Source of the DNA: Burkholderia sp. SRS-46
GTDB lineage: Bacteria; Pseudomonadota; Gammaproteobacteria; Burkholderiales; Burkholderiaceae
Direction of reading: 5' to 3'
NCBI RefSeq assembly: GCF_004343775.1
Contig: NZ_PTXL01000017.1
Coordinates: 1 to 63,051, forward strand
Length of the DNA stretch: 63,051 nucleotides
Shown here: piece by piece, positions 1-8,859 of the stretch
How positions within the stretch are numbered: the first letter of the stretch is position 1
Layout: each line of letters opens with the position of its first letter
Program-made: the position numbers and the translations under genes
Notes under the pieces: generated by a model
Told to the model about the DNA's origin: nothing
Seen by the model: only the letters and a program-made list of their open reading frames with translations
Databases searched by the model: none

Positions 1-48
1 CGCCGGGCGGGCGGCGGCGGTTACTGAGCGTCCGCCGCCCGCCCGGCG
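1..48. repeat. GC-rich perfect inverted repeat, terminator-like
   Basis: A 17-bp arm at 1-17 is the exact reverse complement of 32-48, with a 14-nt loop. It lies 62 bp past the stop of the leftward cytochrome c gene, so it could form the terminator hairpin of that operon. No T-run follows the arm in the leftward direction inside the window, and the repeat may extend past the left edge. Confidence 0.5.
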
Positions 49-110
49 TGCCGCCGCACGCGCGCACCGGAAACCGGCTCGCTCGCGCGGCGGCGCCCCG
101 CCCTTGCGCG

Positions 111-1364
111 TCAGCGCATCGCCTTCACGTCGGCCGGCGTCACGCTCGCCGGCTGCCCGCCCCACGTCGCGCGCAGGTAGTTCGACAACTGCGCGAGCTC
201 GTCGTCGCTCAGCGTCCCGGCAAAGCCCGGCATCGGCTGCAGGTTCTCGACGCCGGCGAACTTCTGCTCGTCGATGCCGTCGAGCATCGCGACGAGCAGG
301 TTGCGCGGATTGGCCTGGCGCAGCGTCGAATTGCCGTTCATCGCCACCGCGACGTGCGGCTTGCCCTCGCCGTTCAGCCCGTGGCAACCGGCACACACCG
401 CGAGGTACACCGAGCGCCCCGCCGCGAGCTGCGCGGCATCGGCCGACACCGGCTTGACCGGCCGCGGCGCCGGCGGCTGGTCGCCGAGCAGGTAGACGGA
501 CAGGCCGCGCAGGTCGTCCTTCGTCAGGTACTGCGTGCTCAGGTGCACGACCGGATACATCTCGCCGAACGCGGAGCCTTGCGGCGCGATGCCGACCGCG
601 AAGAACGCCTGCAGGTCCGTGCCCGTCCAGCCGCGCGCGGCGAGGCCGGCCGGCGTGATGTCCGGCGCGGCCACCCGGCCGAGCGCCGCGCCCGCGAACG
701 GCTTCGCGCCGTCGAGCTGGCCCGTGAAGCTGCGCGGCGTATGGCATTCCGCGCAGTGGCCGAGCGCGTTCGCGACATAGCGGCCGCGCCGCCAGTCGGC
801 GGACTGGCCGGCCGATGCGTCGGGCAGGCTGTCCTTCAGGAACAGGACGTCCCAGATCGCCATCCCGAACCGCAGGTTGTACGGGAACTTCAGTTCGTGC
901 TCGCGGTTGGCGACGGCGACCGGCTTCACCGACATCAGGTACGCGTACATCGCGTCGGCGTCGGCGCGCGTGAGCTGCCGGTACGACGTGTACGGCATCG
1001 ACGGATACAGGCGCTTGCCCGGGGCCTTGCCGTCGTGCAGCGCCGCGTAGAAGTCGTCCGCGCTCCAGCTGCCGATCCCGTGATCCTTGTCCGGCGTGAT
1101 GTTCGAGCCATAGAACGTGCCGTACGGCGAGTCGAGCTTCGCGCCGCCGGCGAACGGCGCGCCGTCCTTGGCGGTGTGGCACGCGGCGCAGTCCGCGGCG
1201 CGGACCAGGTAGCGGCCGCGCGCGATCTGCTCGGGCGTCGGCGCGGCGCCGGCCACGGCCGGCGCATCGTGGCCGCCGCAGGCGGCGAGCAGCAGCGCGC
1301 AGGCGGCCGCGAGCGCGGGCACGCGCGCGAAGCGTGCGGCGCGATGGGCGAATGTGCGTGTCAT
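111..1364 (-). CDS. Tri-heme cytochrome c subunit of a molybdenum hydroxylase, lipoprotein
   Basis: A 417-residue membrane-anchored periplasmic electron acceptor. The N-terminus is a lipoprotein signal ending in the lipobox LLAAC (Cys29). Three CXXCH heme sites are visible: CAACH (residues 59-63), CAECH near the middle and CAGCH in the C-terminal third, the layout of alcohol- and aldehyde-dehydrogenase cytochrome subunits. It is the last gene of a three-gene leftward operon; its ATG overlaps the TGA of the 2Fe-2S gene by four bases, which fixes the start. It most likely passes electrons from the molybdenum and 2Fe-2S subunits to ubiquinone or a terminal oxidase. The substrate of the complex is not evident; related complexes oxidise aldehydes, nicotinate or isoquinoline. 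Confidence 0.9.
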   Translation of the reverse strand: MTRTFAHRAARFARVPALAAACALLLAACGGHDAPAVAGAAPTPEQIARGRYLVRAADCAACHTAKDGAPFAGGAKLDSPYGTFYGSNITPDKDHGIGSWSADDFYAALHDGKAPGKRLYPSMPYTSYRQLTRADADAMYAYLMSVKPVAVANREHELKFPYNLRFGMAIWDVLFLKDSLPDASAGQSADWRRGRYVANALGHCAECHTPRSFTGQLDGAKPFAGAALGRVAAPDITPAGLAARGWTGTDLQAFFAVGIAPQGSAFGEMYPVVHLSTQYLTKDDLRGLSVYLLGDQPPAPRPVKPVSADAAQLAAGRSVYLAVCAGCHGLNGEGKPHVAVAMNGNSTLRQANPRNLLVAMLDGIDEQKFAGVENLQPMPGFAGTLSDDELAQLSNYLRATWGGQPASVTPADVKAMR

Positions 1365-2062
1365 GCGGCGTCCTTCACGAGTCCCGGCGTGTTCAACACG
1401 ACGTCCTTCACCGCTTCGTAATAGCGGACGTAGCCCGTGCAGCGGCACAGGTGCGCGTCGAGCGCCTCGGTGATCGTGCGCTCGACGTCGGCCTTCGCGA
1501 TCGGCTGGCGCTTCAGCCGCTCGATCAGCACGGTGGCCGCGTTCACGAAGCCCGGCGTGCAGTAGCCGCACTGGAAGCTGAAATGCTCGAGGAACTTCTG
1601 CTGGATCGGCGACAGCTCGACCACCTCGCCCGCGTCGTTGCGCTTGGCGTGGCCCTCGATCGTGCGGATCGTCCGGCCGTGGAAGAAGTGCGCGCCGGTG
1701 ATGCAGCTGCGGACTTCCTCGCTGCTGCCGTCGGGCTTGTCGAGGATCACCACGCACGCGTGGCAGATGCCCTGTCCGCAGCCGAGCCGCGAGCCGGTGA
1801 GCCCCGCGTACTCGTGCAGGAACTCGATCATCATCAGCCCTTCGGGCACCTGCATCGGGCCGACGGACTTGCCGTTGATGGTCACCGACAGCGGCTTCGG
1901 CTGGAACCGGACGAGCGGCCGCTCGACCGGTGCGGCCGGCTGGGCCGGCACGGTGGCGGATGCCGGCGCCGGCGCGCTGGCGCCAGCCGTGGCGGACGCG
2001 GCGGCCGGGGTGACGACGCCGGCGGCGCTCGCGGCCGACGCGGCGGTTTGGGCGGTCGTCAT
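1361..2062 (-). CDS. (2Fe-2S)-binding subunit of a molybdenum hydroxylase
   Basis: The small iron-sulfur subunit (233 residues) of an IorA-type hydroxylase, carrying electrons from the molybdenum centre to the cytochrome. The plant-ferredoxin cluster is bound by Cys95, Cys100, Cys103 and Cys120, and the second [2Fe-2S] cluster by Cys165, Cys168, Cys206 and Cys208 (FQCGYC and LCRC motifs). The core domain starts near residue 50; before it lies an Ala/Pro/Thr-rich low-complexity stretch that ordinary IorA proteins (about 150-160 residues) lack. The start is fixed by the four-base overlap with the upstream large subunit. No export signal is visible, so it probably crosses the membrane with the Tat-carried large subunit. 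Confidence 0.9.
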   Translation of the reverse strand: MTTAQTAASAASAAGVVTPAAASATAGASAPAPASATVPAQPAAPVERPLVRFQPKPLSVTINGKSVGPMQVPEGLMMIEFLHEYAGLTGSRLGCGQGICHACVVILDKPDGSSEEVRSCITGAHFFHGRTIRTIEGHAKRNDAGEVVELSPIQQKFLEHFSFQCGYCTPGFVNAATVLIERLKRQPIAKADVERTITEALDAHLCRCTGYVRYYEAVKDVVLNTPGLVKDAA

Positions 2063-4938
2063 GCGAGCACCTCCTGGATCTTTTGCGGGGTCACCGGCAA
2101 GTCGGTGAAACGATGGCCGATCGCGTGCGCGATGCCGTTCACGATCGCGCCGACGACCGGGATCATCACCACTTCGGCGACGCCCTTCGGCGGATCGGTT
2201 TCGGACAGCGGCGGCAGCACGTCGCCCGTCTGCGTCCATACGGCGACGTCGGACGCGCGCGGCAGCGTGTAGCGATTGAAGTTCCACGTGCCGTTGCCGG
2301 GGCCGTCCTCGTACAGCGGCAGGTATTCGTGCAGCGCATGGCCGATGCCCATCGCGAGGCCGCCCTGCAGTTGGCCCGACACGAGCTGCGGCGAGATCTG
2401 GTTGCCGCACTCCATGATCGAGTGATGCGTGAGCAGCTCGACCTTGCCGGACGCTTCGTGGATCGCCAGCTCGACGAGCGTGCCGACCGCCGTGTAGTAC
2501 GTGACGGCCGCGTTGTTGCGGCTCGTCGGCGGGATGAACACGCGCTTGCGGTCCAGCACGCGATAGCTGTTGGCGGTCGGCGGTAGCGTCGCGCGCATCG
2601 CGGTCGCGCCGGCCGGCGCAGCGGTGCCCGGCACCGGGCCGTTGTCGGCGCCCGTCTTCGGCGCGCCGACGCGCAGCGACAGTCCGTCGATCGGCAAACG
2701 CTCGACCGCGCCGCCGATCTCGAACTCGGCTTCGGTCCATTGCCAGCGGTTGAACACGTGCACCACCGCGCCGGTCGGCAGGCCGAGCGCATGCGCCTGC
2801 TTCGCGAGCTGCTCGAGCGGCAGCGGCTCGAGGCCGTCGGCGGTCAGCTTGCCGTCGACCCAGCGTGCGTCCTCGATGCGGATCGTGTACGGCGCGGCCT
2901 GGCCGCCGCCAAGGCCGCGCGTCCAGATCGACATCGCCGCCGGCCACAGCCCGTAGCGGAACACCGCGCGCGCGGCTTCGCGCGTGCTGTGCGTGAAGTA
3001 GTACGCGGAGTTCGTCGCGCTCGACGGCGACGCATAGCTCGGCGACCAGCGCGGGTTCGCGCTGAGCCGATCCTGGTCGGCCTGCGACATCAGGTACGGA
3101 TCGCCGCTCGTCTCGACCGGCAGGTCCGGCCACTCCGTCAGCGCGACGCGCACGTCGCTGGCCGGCCGGCCGAGCCATTTCGCGACCGCGACGGCCTGCG
3201 ACGTCGACATCCCGGTGCCGATCTCGGCCGCCGTGTGATGCAGCGTGATCTTGCCGGTCTCGTCGAACTCGACCTTCGCGAACGACGCTTCCGCGCCGGT
3301 GCCGAAATCCTTCTGCACGCACGCGAAGCCGACGCCGTAGCGCTGGCCCGGGTGCGCGGCCTCGAACTCGGCCTTGCGGGTGGCGCGGCGCGTCCACAGC
3401 GGATGCCGCCGCGCGCGTTCGAGCACCTCGTCGACGCGCAGCGCGCCGGCGGGAATCGCGCCCTGGGTGTTCTTCATCCCCGAGCGCAGCGCGTTCTTCA
3501 GGCGGAACTCGATCGGATCGAGCTGGAGCTGCGCGGCGATCTCGTCGATCGCCATCTCGGTCGCCGCCATGCTCTGCAGCGTGCCGTAGCCGCGCGCCGA
3601 GCCGGCGTCGATCGCGCGCGACGCGATCGCGACCGCGGCGAGATCGCTCTTCGGGAAGTAGTAGATCGATTGCGCCGCCGTCGCGCCGACCATCGCGACC
3701 GACGGCGAGAAGTTGCTGCGGCCGCCGCCGTTCGCCTCGAAGTCGCCCTTGAACGACTGCAGCAGGCCCGTACTGCGGTCGACCGCGATCCGGTAGCGCA
3801 TCTTGAACGCATGGCGCTTCAGCGAGGTCTGGAACTGCTCGTAGCGGTCGTTCGCGAAGCGCACCGGGCGGCCGTCGGCGTACAGCGCGCAGACGAGCCC
3901 GTAGAACGGCACGTTGAAGTGGTCCTTCGAGCCGTAGCCGACCGTGTAGCACGGATGCACGAACAGCTTCTTCACCGGGAAGCGGCATTTCGCGACCATC
4001 GCGGCGGCGTTCTCGGCCACTTCGAGCGGCGACTGGGTCGGCACGACGAGGTGCAGCGACTGCGTCGCGGCGTCGTACCAGCAGTTCGCGTTGTCGGGTT
4101 CGAGCGCGGCGGTGTCGACCGACTGGGTGTTGTATTCGCGGTCGAACACGAGCCAGCCGGCGGCCGGATGATCGAGCTCGTCGGCGATTTGCGCCGCGTG
4201 GAACATCCCCTGCTCGTCGAGCTTGCCGTGCTCCTTGCCGTCAGGCCACACCGGCTGGTGCTTGCGCATCATGCTCGGGAAGATCGGCGCGTCCTTCAGG
4301 CTCGAATAGGCGTCGTCGTCGTAGGCGGTCTTGCCGCCCACGCGCACGTAGCGGAACGTGCCCCACGGATCGCGCTCGAGCGGGCCCGTGACCGCGCCGT
4401 AGCGGATCACGTCGTCGCGGAACTTGAGCAGGTTCTTCGCGAAGCGGAAGCGCGCGAAGTCGTGGTAGATCAGGATCGCGACCGCATGGCCGAGATACGC
4501 GGGCGTCTTGCCGGCGGGCAGCAGCATGTCGTCGCCGTAGAACGCCGGGAACGCGACGCCGTCGCGCGCGAGGTCGTCGGCGGTGACGATGCGGTCGGGC
4601 TTCAGGTCGTCGCCGAGCAGCGACAGGTCGAAGCCTTCGTACACGCGGTCGGCCTGCGCGACGCGCAGGATCAGCGCATGCGACTGCTGTTGAGGCCAGT
4701 GCGGCATGTCGGCCGCGCGCACGTCGCGGGCGAACACTTTCGAGCCCGTGACCTTCGCGATGCCGTCGATGCGGAATTGCGGGATGCCGGTGACGCTATC
4801 CCATTTGACGGGGGTGAGGAGTTTTTCTTCGAAGAGCGCCGCGAATGCGCGGCTGCCAATGGGCGCGACATAGACTGCGACGCCCGCCAGCACGCTGGCC
4901 TTCAGAAAACCCCGCCGTGACAGGCCGTGGTTTTTCAT
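2059..4938 (-). CDS. Molybdopterin-binding subunit of an xanthine dehydrogenase/IorB-type hydroxylase, Tat-exported
   Basis: The 959-residue catalytic subunit. It begins with a twin-arginine signal (SRRGFLK, residues 7-13, then a hydrophobic stretch), so the folded cofactor-loaded enzyme is exported to the periplasm. The body carries features of the aldehyde oxidase/xanthine dehydrogenase molybdenum fold, such as the segment GSARGYG and the C-terminal region with GMGIGHALHE. The order large subunit, 2Fe-2S, cytochrome c matches isoquinoline-1-oxidoreductase-like and membrane aldehyde dehydrogenase operons. Substrate unknown. No molybdenum-cofactor insertion chaperone (XdhC type) lies in the window, so maturation must be supplied elsewhere. 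Confidence 0.9.
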   Translation of the reverse strand: MKNHGLSRRGFLKASVLAGVAVYVAPIGSRAFAALFEEKLLTPVKWDSVTGIPQFRIDGIAKVTGSKVFARDVRAADMPHWPQQQSHALILRVAQADRVYEGFDLSLLGDDLKPDRIVTADDLARDGVAFPAFYGDDMLLPAGKTPAYLGHAVAILIYHDFARFRFAKNLLKFRDDVIRYGAVTGPLERDPWGTFRYVRVGGKTAYDDDAYSSLKDAPIFPSMMRKHQPVWPDGKEHGKLDEQGMFHAAQIADELDHPAAGWLVFDREYNTQSVDTAALEPDNANCWYDAATQSLHLVVPTQSPLEVAENAAAMVAKCRFPVKKLFVHPCYTVGYGSKDHFNVPFYGLVCALYADGRPVRFANDRYEQFQTSLKRHAFKMRYRIAVDRSTGLLQSFKGDFEANGGGRSNFSPSVAMVGATAAQSIYYFPKSDLAAVAIASRAIDAGSARGYGTLQSMAATEMAIDEIAAQLQLDPIEFRLKNALRSGMKNTQGAIPAGALRVDEVLERARRHPLWTRRATRKAEFEAAHPGQRYGVGFACVQKDFGTGAEASFAKVEFDETGKITLHHTAAEIGTGMSTSQAVAVAKWLGRPASDVRVALTEWPDLPVETSGDPYLMSQADQDRLSANPRWSPSYASPSSATNSAYYFTHSTREAARAVFRYGLWPAAMSIWTRGLGGGQAAPYTIRIEDARWVDGKLTADGLEPLPLEQLAKQAHALGLPTGAVVHVFNRWQWTEAEFEIGGAVERLPIDGLSLRVGAPKTGADNGPVPGTAAPAGATAMRATLPPTANSYRVLDRKRVFIPPTSRNNAAVTYYTAVGTLVELAIHEASGKVELLTHHSIMECGNQISPQLVSGQLQGGLAMGIGHALHEYLPLYEDGPGNGTWNFNRYTLPRASDVAVWTQTGDVLPPLSETDPPKGVAEVVMIPVVGAIVNGIAHAIGHRFTDLPVTPQKIQEVLA

Positions 4939-5410
4939 TGGGGGAACCTCCTGATGCGGCTCGTACGGCGATCGGGTGTCGCGGCGTTCGGAGCGGCGCG
5001 CATTCTGTCATCTTTCCGCGTATGGCGGCTATAGCATTTCTCGCATGTATTACTTATTGGAATGCTTATAACGGTGACGGCACGGGCGCGCCGCGCCGCC
5101 GGCCACGTTCCGCGCGCGGCATCCGGCGGCCCGCCGGCCGGCCGAACCCGCCGCGCATGCGGCGTGGGAATGGCGCGACGGGGGACGGCCGGACGGCGTC
5201 CGTTTCTTCCGAGCGATCCTGCCTGCACCGCGTCGCGCGCGCAAGACTCGCTCGCCCCGATGGCGGCCGCGCCGGGCACGGGGCAGCGGCATGCGCCACC
5301 CGACCTGGCCGAAATGTTTCGTGATAAGGTCATACGCATCCGGCCACCGGTTTCGCCCGCAACGATGCGGGCGGGCACCGCCAGCCCTCTTCGTGTCGAG
5401 GTTATCGATC
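4939..5410. other. Divergent intergenic region, hydroxylase operon / GGDEF gene
   Basis: No gene seen. It must hold the promoter of the leftward hydroxylase operon and that of the rightward diguanylate cyclase. The AT-richest part is about 5030-5075, with a loose inverted repeat AGCATT (5033-5038) / AATGCT (5061-5066). A 7-bp stem (5354-5360 with 5367-5373) lies just ahead of the cyclase start. Confidence 0.4.
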
Positions 5411-6961
5411 ATGGCAGTCAGGGCGTCACTCCTGCACTCCGTTCTCGCGACCCCTCCTTCCGGCAATTACCGCGTCACGGCGGCGCTGCGCCCGCCTCTG
5501 CTCTCCACCCTGTTCGAAGACATCCGGCCGATGTTCCTGTCCGGCCTCGCGAGCGGTTTCATCGCGGCCGTCGCGGTGGTCCGGCTGCAACAGACCTGGT
5601 GCCTCGTCTGGCTGCTCGCCGAACTGGGCCTGCTGGCTGCGCGGGTCGCGGTCGCGCGGGCGTACGCCGTGCACCGCGACGCGGGCGAGGACCACGCCGA
5701 GTTCTGGGCGAGGCGCTACGCGCCGGTGTCGCTCGTCGCGTGCCTCGTGCTCGGCCTCGGCACGATGGGTTGCGTGGAGGCCGTCGACGTCGAGATCGGC
5801 ACGCTGTCGGTGCTGGTCGCCGGCGGGGTGTTCGGCGGGATCGCGTCGCGCAATTCCGCGTTGCCGCGTCTCGCGATGACGCAGATCACGCTCGGCGTGC
5901 TGCCGATCGGCATCGGCGCGCTGCTGGCCGAGCGCAGCGGCGCGTGGCTGCTGCTGCCGCCGCTTGCGATCTACCTCGTCGCGATGCGCACCGTCGTGCA
6001 GCGCCACTACAAGGTGCTGGTCGCGCTGATCGCCGAGCGGCAGCGCAATGCGGCGCTGGCCGCGCGCTTCGACGCCGCGCTCACCTACATGCCGCACGGC
6101 CTGTGCGTGGTCGACGGCGGGGGCCGCGTGATCGTCGCGAACCGGCGCACCGCGCAGCTGTTCGGCTCGCCGCGCGAGATCATGCTGAACACGCCGTTCC
6201 CGGACGTGATCGCGGCGCTCGGCGCGGGCGTGGCCACGGAGCCGGACGAGGCCGACCTCGGCGCGCGTTGCCGCGGCTGGCTGAGCCACGAGCCTGCGCC
6301 GCTCGAGGTCACGCTGGCCGACGGGCGGCAGCTCGAGATGACGCGCCACCTGGTGCCGGACGGCAATGCGGTGGTGATCGTCGAGGACGTCACGGCGCGC
6401 CGCCGCGCCGAGATACACATCCGTCACCTGGCGCGGCACGACGCGCTGACGGGCCTGCCGAACCGCCACGAGCTGCATGCGGAACTGAAGCGCAGGCTCG
6501 CGCGCCGCGCGCGGCGTCACGGCCGCGCGCTGGGCGTCATGTATCTCGACCTCGACGGCTTCAAGGCGATCAACGACCGGTTCGGCCATCACGCGGGCGA
6601 CGAAGTGCTGACGCAGGTCGCCGCGCGGCTCGGCGCGACGCTGCCGCCGGGTGAAATGGCCGCGCGCATCGGCGGCGACGAGTTCGTCGTCGTGATCGAC
6701 GATACGACGATGCAGGCCTGTTCGAGCCTCGCCGCGCAGATCATCCGGCAGATCTCCGCGCCCTATGCGCTGTCGCTCGGCGAGACCGTGACGCTCGGCA
6801 TCAGCATCGGGATCGCGCTCGACAGCGGCGACGGCGACACCCCCGACGACCTGATCCGGCAGGCGGACAGCGCGCTGTACGACGCGAAGACGTCCGGCAA
6901 GGGCATGTACCGGTTCTTTTCGAGCGGCAGCCGGAACGTCGCGCCCGCGGCCGCGGGCTGA
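5411..6961 (+). CDS. Membrane-anchored diguanylate cyclase (PAS-like + GGDEF)
   Basis: A 516-residue protein predicted to make cyclic di-GMP. The first ~185 residues contain several hydrophobic segments (membrane sensor part), followed by a PAS-like region (about 210-320) and a GGDEF domain with DALTGLPNR near residue 345 and an intact GGDEF active site at 421-425. The residues in front of GGDEF do not form the RxxD inhibitory site, so classical product inhibition is probably absent. The ATG at 5411 was chosen because GAGG (5398-5401) lies nine bases before it; upstream in-frame starts would add a non-hydrophobic, Arg-rich extension. It stands alone between an oppositely directed operon and a small-protein gene. 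Confidence 0.88.
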   Translation: MAVRASLLHSVLATPPSGNYRVTAALRPPLLSTLFEDIRPMFLSGLASGFIAAVAVVRLQQTWCLVWLLAELGLLAARVAVARAYAVHRDAGEDHAEFWARRYAPVSLVACLVLGLGTMGCVEAVDVEIGTLSVLVAGGVFGGIASRNSALPRLAMTQITLGVLPIGIGALLAERSGAWLLLPPLAIYLVAMRTVVQRHYKVLVALIAERQRNAALAARFDAALTYMPHGLCVVDGGGRVIVANRRTAQLFGSPREIMLNTPFPDVIAALGAGVATEPDEADLGARCRGWLSHEPAPLEVTLADGRQLEMTRHLVPDGNAVVIVEDVTARRRAEIHIRHLARHDALTGLPNRHELHAELKRRLARRARRHGRALGVMYLDLDGFKAINDRFGHHAGDEVLTQVAARLGATLPPGEMAARIGGDEFVVVIDDTTMQACSSLAAQIIRQISAPYALSLGETVTLGISIGIALDSGDGDTPDDLIRQADSALYDAKTSGKGMYRFFSSGSRNVAPAAAG

Positions 6962-7065
6962 CCGCGCGGCCGGCGTCGAGCCGCCTCCTTCTCGCTGCGA
7001 TCGGCGGCGGGTTTCATCCACGCTACATTTCGTGATCCAGGTGCGCGCCGGGAAGCCGGCGTCAC

Positions 7066-7084
7066 GTTACATGTTCCGTAACAT
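7066..7084. promoter_or_regulatory. Overlapping palindromes upstream of the small CrpP/Rmf-like gene
   Basis: ATGTT-CCGT-AACAT (7071-7084) overlaps GTTAC...GTAAC (7066-7070 and 7078-7082). They lie about 125 bp before the start at 7210 and could be an operator. No regulator is assigned. Confidence 0.3.
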
Positions 7085-7176
7085 CGGCCGGCGTGGGCCG
7101 CGCAGTTCGCTGCAGAAGGCCGCACGATCGGCGCATCGGCGGGGTTTCGCGACCTGGCACCGTTATTGCTCTTCAT

Positions 7177-7198
7177 CGGGTAACAAAGAAAGTACCCG
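7177..7198 (+). promoter_or_regulatory. Stem-loop abutting the ribosome binding site of the small gene
   Basis: CGGGTA (7177-7182) pairs with TACCCG (7193-7198); the last base overlaps the GGGGAGA ribosome binding site ahead of the ATG at 7210. Folding could reduce access to that site. Inference only; the stem is six base pairs. Confidence 0.3.
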
Positions 7199-7209
7199 GG
7201 GAGACCAAC

Positions 7210-7482
7210 ATGGATACCGTCGAAGTCATCAGCCGCAACGAGACGATCAACGAAGCCGACGTGATCGACGGCGCAACGCTGATCAGGCGCCTCACCTCGT
7301 TCCGCTGTCCCGACCCGCGCGAAGCCGCGTGCGTGACGAACCCGCCGCTGACGGCGTATGGCGCGTACCGCCAGGGTGTCGGCGACTACGCGGCGCGACG
7401 CGCGAATCCGTATCGCGCGGGCAGCCGTTTCTGGGCCCTGTGGGAAGAAGGACGTATCGAGGCTGAAACAGACGGGCGTTGA
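7210..7482 (+). CDS. Small CrpP/ribosome-modulation-factor-like protein
   Basis: A 90-residue protein. Its C-terminal half reads AYRQG, then NPYRAGS, then W..LWEEGR, the spacing seen in the Rmf/CrpP family of short basic proteins (an 'AY..G' helix, an 'NP(Y/F)..GS' turn and a Trp-rich helix). Rmf dimerises idle ribosomes; CrpP-type relatives have been linked to fluoroquinolone tolerance, a role that is debated. Here the family assignment rests on this motif pattern only. The N-terminal ~45 residues have no recognised homology. A strong GGGGAGA precedes the ATG. It is monocistronic, and a 16-bp perfect palindrome follows the stop directly (7483-7498). Confidence 0.7.
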   Translation: MDTVEVISRNETINEADVIDGATLIRRLTSFRCPDPREAACVTNPPLTAYGAYRQGVGDYAARRANPYRAGSRFWALWEEGRIEAETDGR

Positions 7483-7833
7483 CGCCGCGTACGCGGCGGA
7501 TCGGCGTCGCCGTGGGCGGCGCCGGGCCGCTGCCGCGCGAATGAGGCCGCCGCCGGCCCGGCGGCCGGTTTCATCGATGCAACGGCGGGCGCGGCCGGGT
7601 GATGCGCCGACGCGCACGGGCCATCCGTTCCGCACCTTCGCACCACTCCCCGCGCACACGCGCGAATCGCCCGCCGCAGGCCTGCCACGCGGCATCACGC
7701 GCCGCCGACGCGTGCCGCCGGCACCGCAAGCCTTGACCGATCCCTTCAGCCCGCCCCCCGCCGTGCCGCGCGGCAGCCGTTTCCCGATAAGATGGCGCAT
7801 CCTTTCGCTCGACGTCCGACCCTCGATCCGAAC
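7483..7833. other. Intergenic region with terminator-like palindrome
   Basis: No gene supported. Starts with the 16-bp palindrome CGCCGCGTACGCGGCG (7483-7498) directly after a stop codon, followed by GC-rich complementary stretches near 7540-7570; these may terminate the small gene. The remainder must hold the promoter of the deacylase gene. Confidence 0.4.
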
Positions 7834-8859
7834 ATGACCGCCACCTTCTCCCCCCGCAACCCGATCCACTGCGAAATCGATCTCGACGCGCAGGGCAAGC
7901 ACGCCGGCTACCTGCGCCTGCCGCACTCCGTGCACCGCTCCGCGTACGGCTGGCTGCCGATTCCGATCGCGTCGATCCGCAACGGCGACGGGCCGGTCGC
8001 GCTGGTGATGGCCGGCAACCACGGCGACGAATACGAAGGCCAGATCATCGTGTCGCAACTGATGCGCGAGATCGCGCCCGAGATGGTCAAGGGCCAGCTG
8101 ATCCTGCTGCCGATGGCGAACTTCCCGGCGGCCGCCGCGGGCCTGCGCGTGTCGCCGCTCGACGACGGCAACCTGAACCGCAGCTTCCCCGGCGAGCCGG
8201 CCGGCACGCCGACGCAGATGATCGCCCACTACATCGAGCACGCGCTGCTGTCCCGCGCGCAGTACCTGGTCGACCTGCATTCGGGCGGCAGCTCGCTGCT
8301 GTATCACGGCGGCAACATGCTCGCGATCGATCCGCTCGACGCGGACGAAGCCGCCCGCCTCAACGGGCTGCTGGTCGCGTTCGGGCTGCCGAACGCGCTG
8401 CTGCATGCGCCGAACCCCGTGCACTCGGCGTCGGCCGCGCGGCGGCAAGGCGCGATCTCGATCGTCACGGAGCTGGGCGGCGCGGGCATGGCCGATCCGG
8501 CGCTGATCCGGCTCGGCCGCCACGGCCTGCTGCATTACCTCGGCTACATCGGCCTGCTGCACGGCGCGCTGGTGCCCGATGCGCCGCCCACCGTCACGCG
8601 CTTCATGCGCGTCGACGGCGATCGTCACTTCGTCTACGCGTACGAGCAAGGCCTCTACGAACCGCTCGCCGAACTCGGCGACCAGGTGCGCGCCGGCCAG
8701 CCGGCCGCGTGGGTGCACTTCCCCGACACGCCGCTGCGCGAGCCGGTGCTGCACCGGTTCGCGGGCGACGGCGAGGTGGTCTGCAAGCGCGTGCCGGCGC
8801 AGGTGCGGCGCGGCGACTGCCTGTACCAGCTCGCGGAGCCGACCGCCGCGCCGGCCTGA
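7834..8859 (+). CDS. Succinylglutamate desuccinylase / aspartoacylase (M14) family deacylase
   Basis: A 341-residue zinc-dependent N-acyl amino acid hydrolase. The zinc-binding HGDEYEGQ segment (the NxGHGxE-like first motif of AstE/AspA) and the later LVDLHSGG motif supplying the third histidine are both present. Its closest-looking relatives are DoeB-type N-acetyl-diaminobutyrate deacetylases, but substrate cannot be read from sequence. It precedes an acetyltransferase, two monooxygenases and an amino-acid-type ABC uptake system, so a role in removing an N-acyl group from an imported or processed cysteine derivative is plausible (inference). The ATG at 7834 is preferred; an in-frame ATG at 7792 would add 14 residues rich in Arg and Pro. 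Confidence 0.8.
   Translation: MTATFSPRNPIHCEIDLDAQGKHAGYLRLPHSVHRSAYGWLPIPIASIRNGDGPVALVMAGNHGDEYEGQIIVSQLMREIAPEMVKGQLILLPMANFPAAAAGLRVSPLDDGNLNRSFPGEPAGTPTQMIAHYIEHALLSRAQYLVDLHSGGSSLLYHGGNMLAIDPLDADEAARLNGLLVAFGLPNALLHAPNPVHSASAARRQGAISIVTELGGAGMADPALIRLGRHGLLHYLGYIGLLHGALVPDAPPTVTRFMRVDGDRHFVYAYEQGLYEPLAELGDQVRAGQPAAWVHFPDTPLREPVLHRFAGDGEVVCKRVPAQVRRGDCLYQLAEPTAAPA

Noticed and set aside
1361..3988. 875-codon frame suggesting a fused iron-sulfur protein
   Set aside because: Only the last 233 codons show the 2Fe-2S domain; the rest is the out-of-frame shadow of the large subunit, and the start-stop overlap marks the true gene.
2740..4920. Long open frame (726 codons) on the plus strand opposite the molybdenum hydroxylase gene
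   Set aside because: Arg/Val/His-rich antisense shadow caused by high GC; the minus strand has clear Tat and hydroxylase motifs across the same span.
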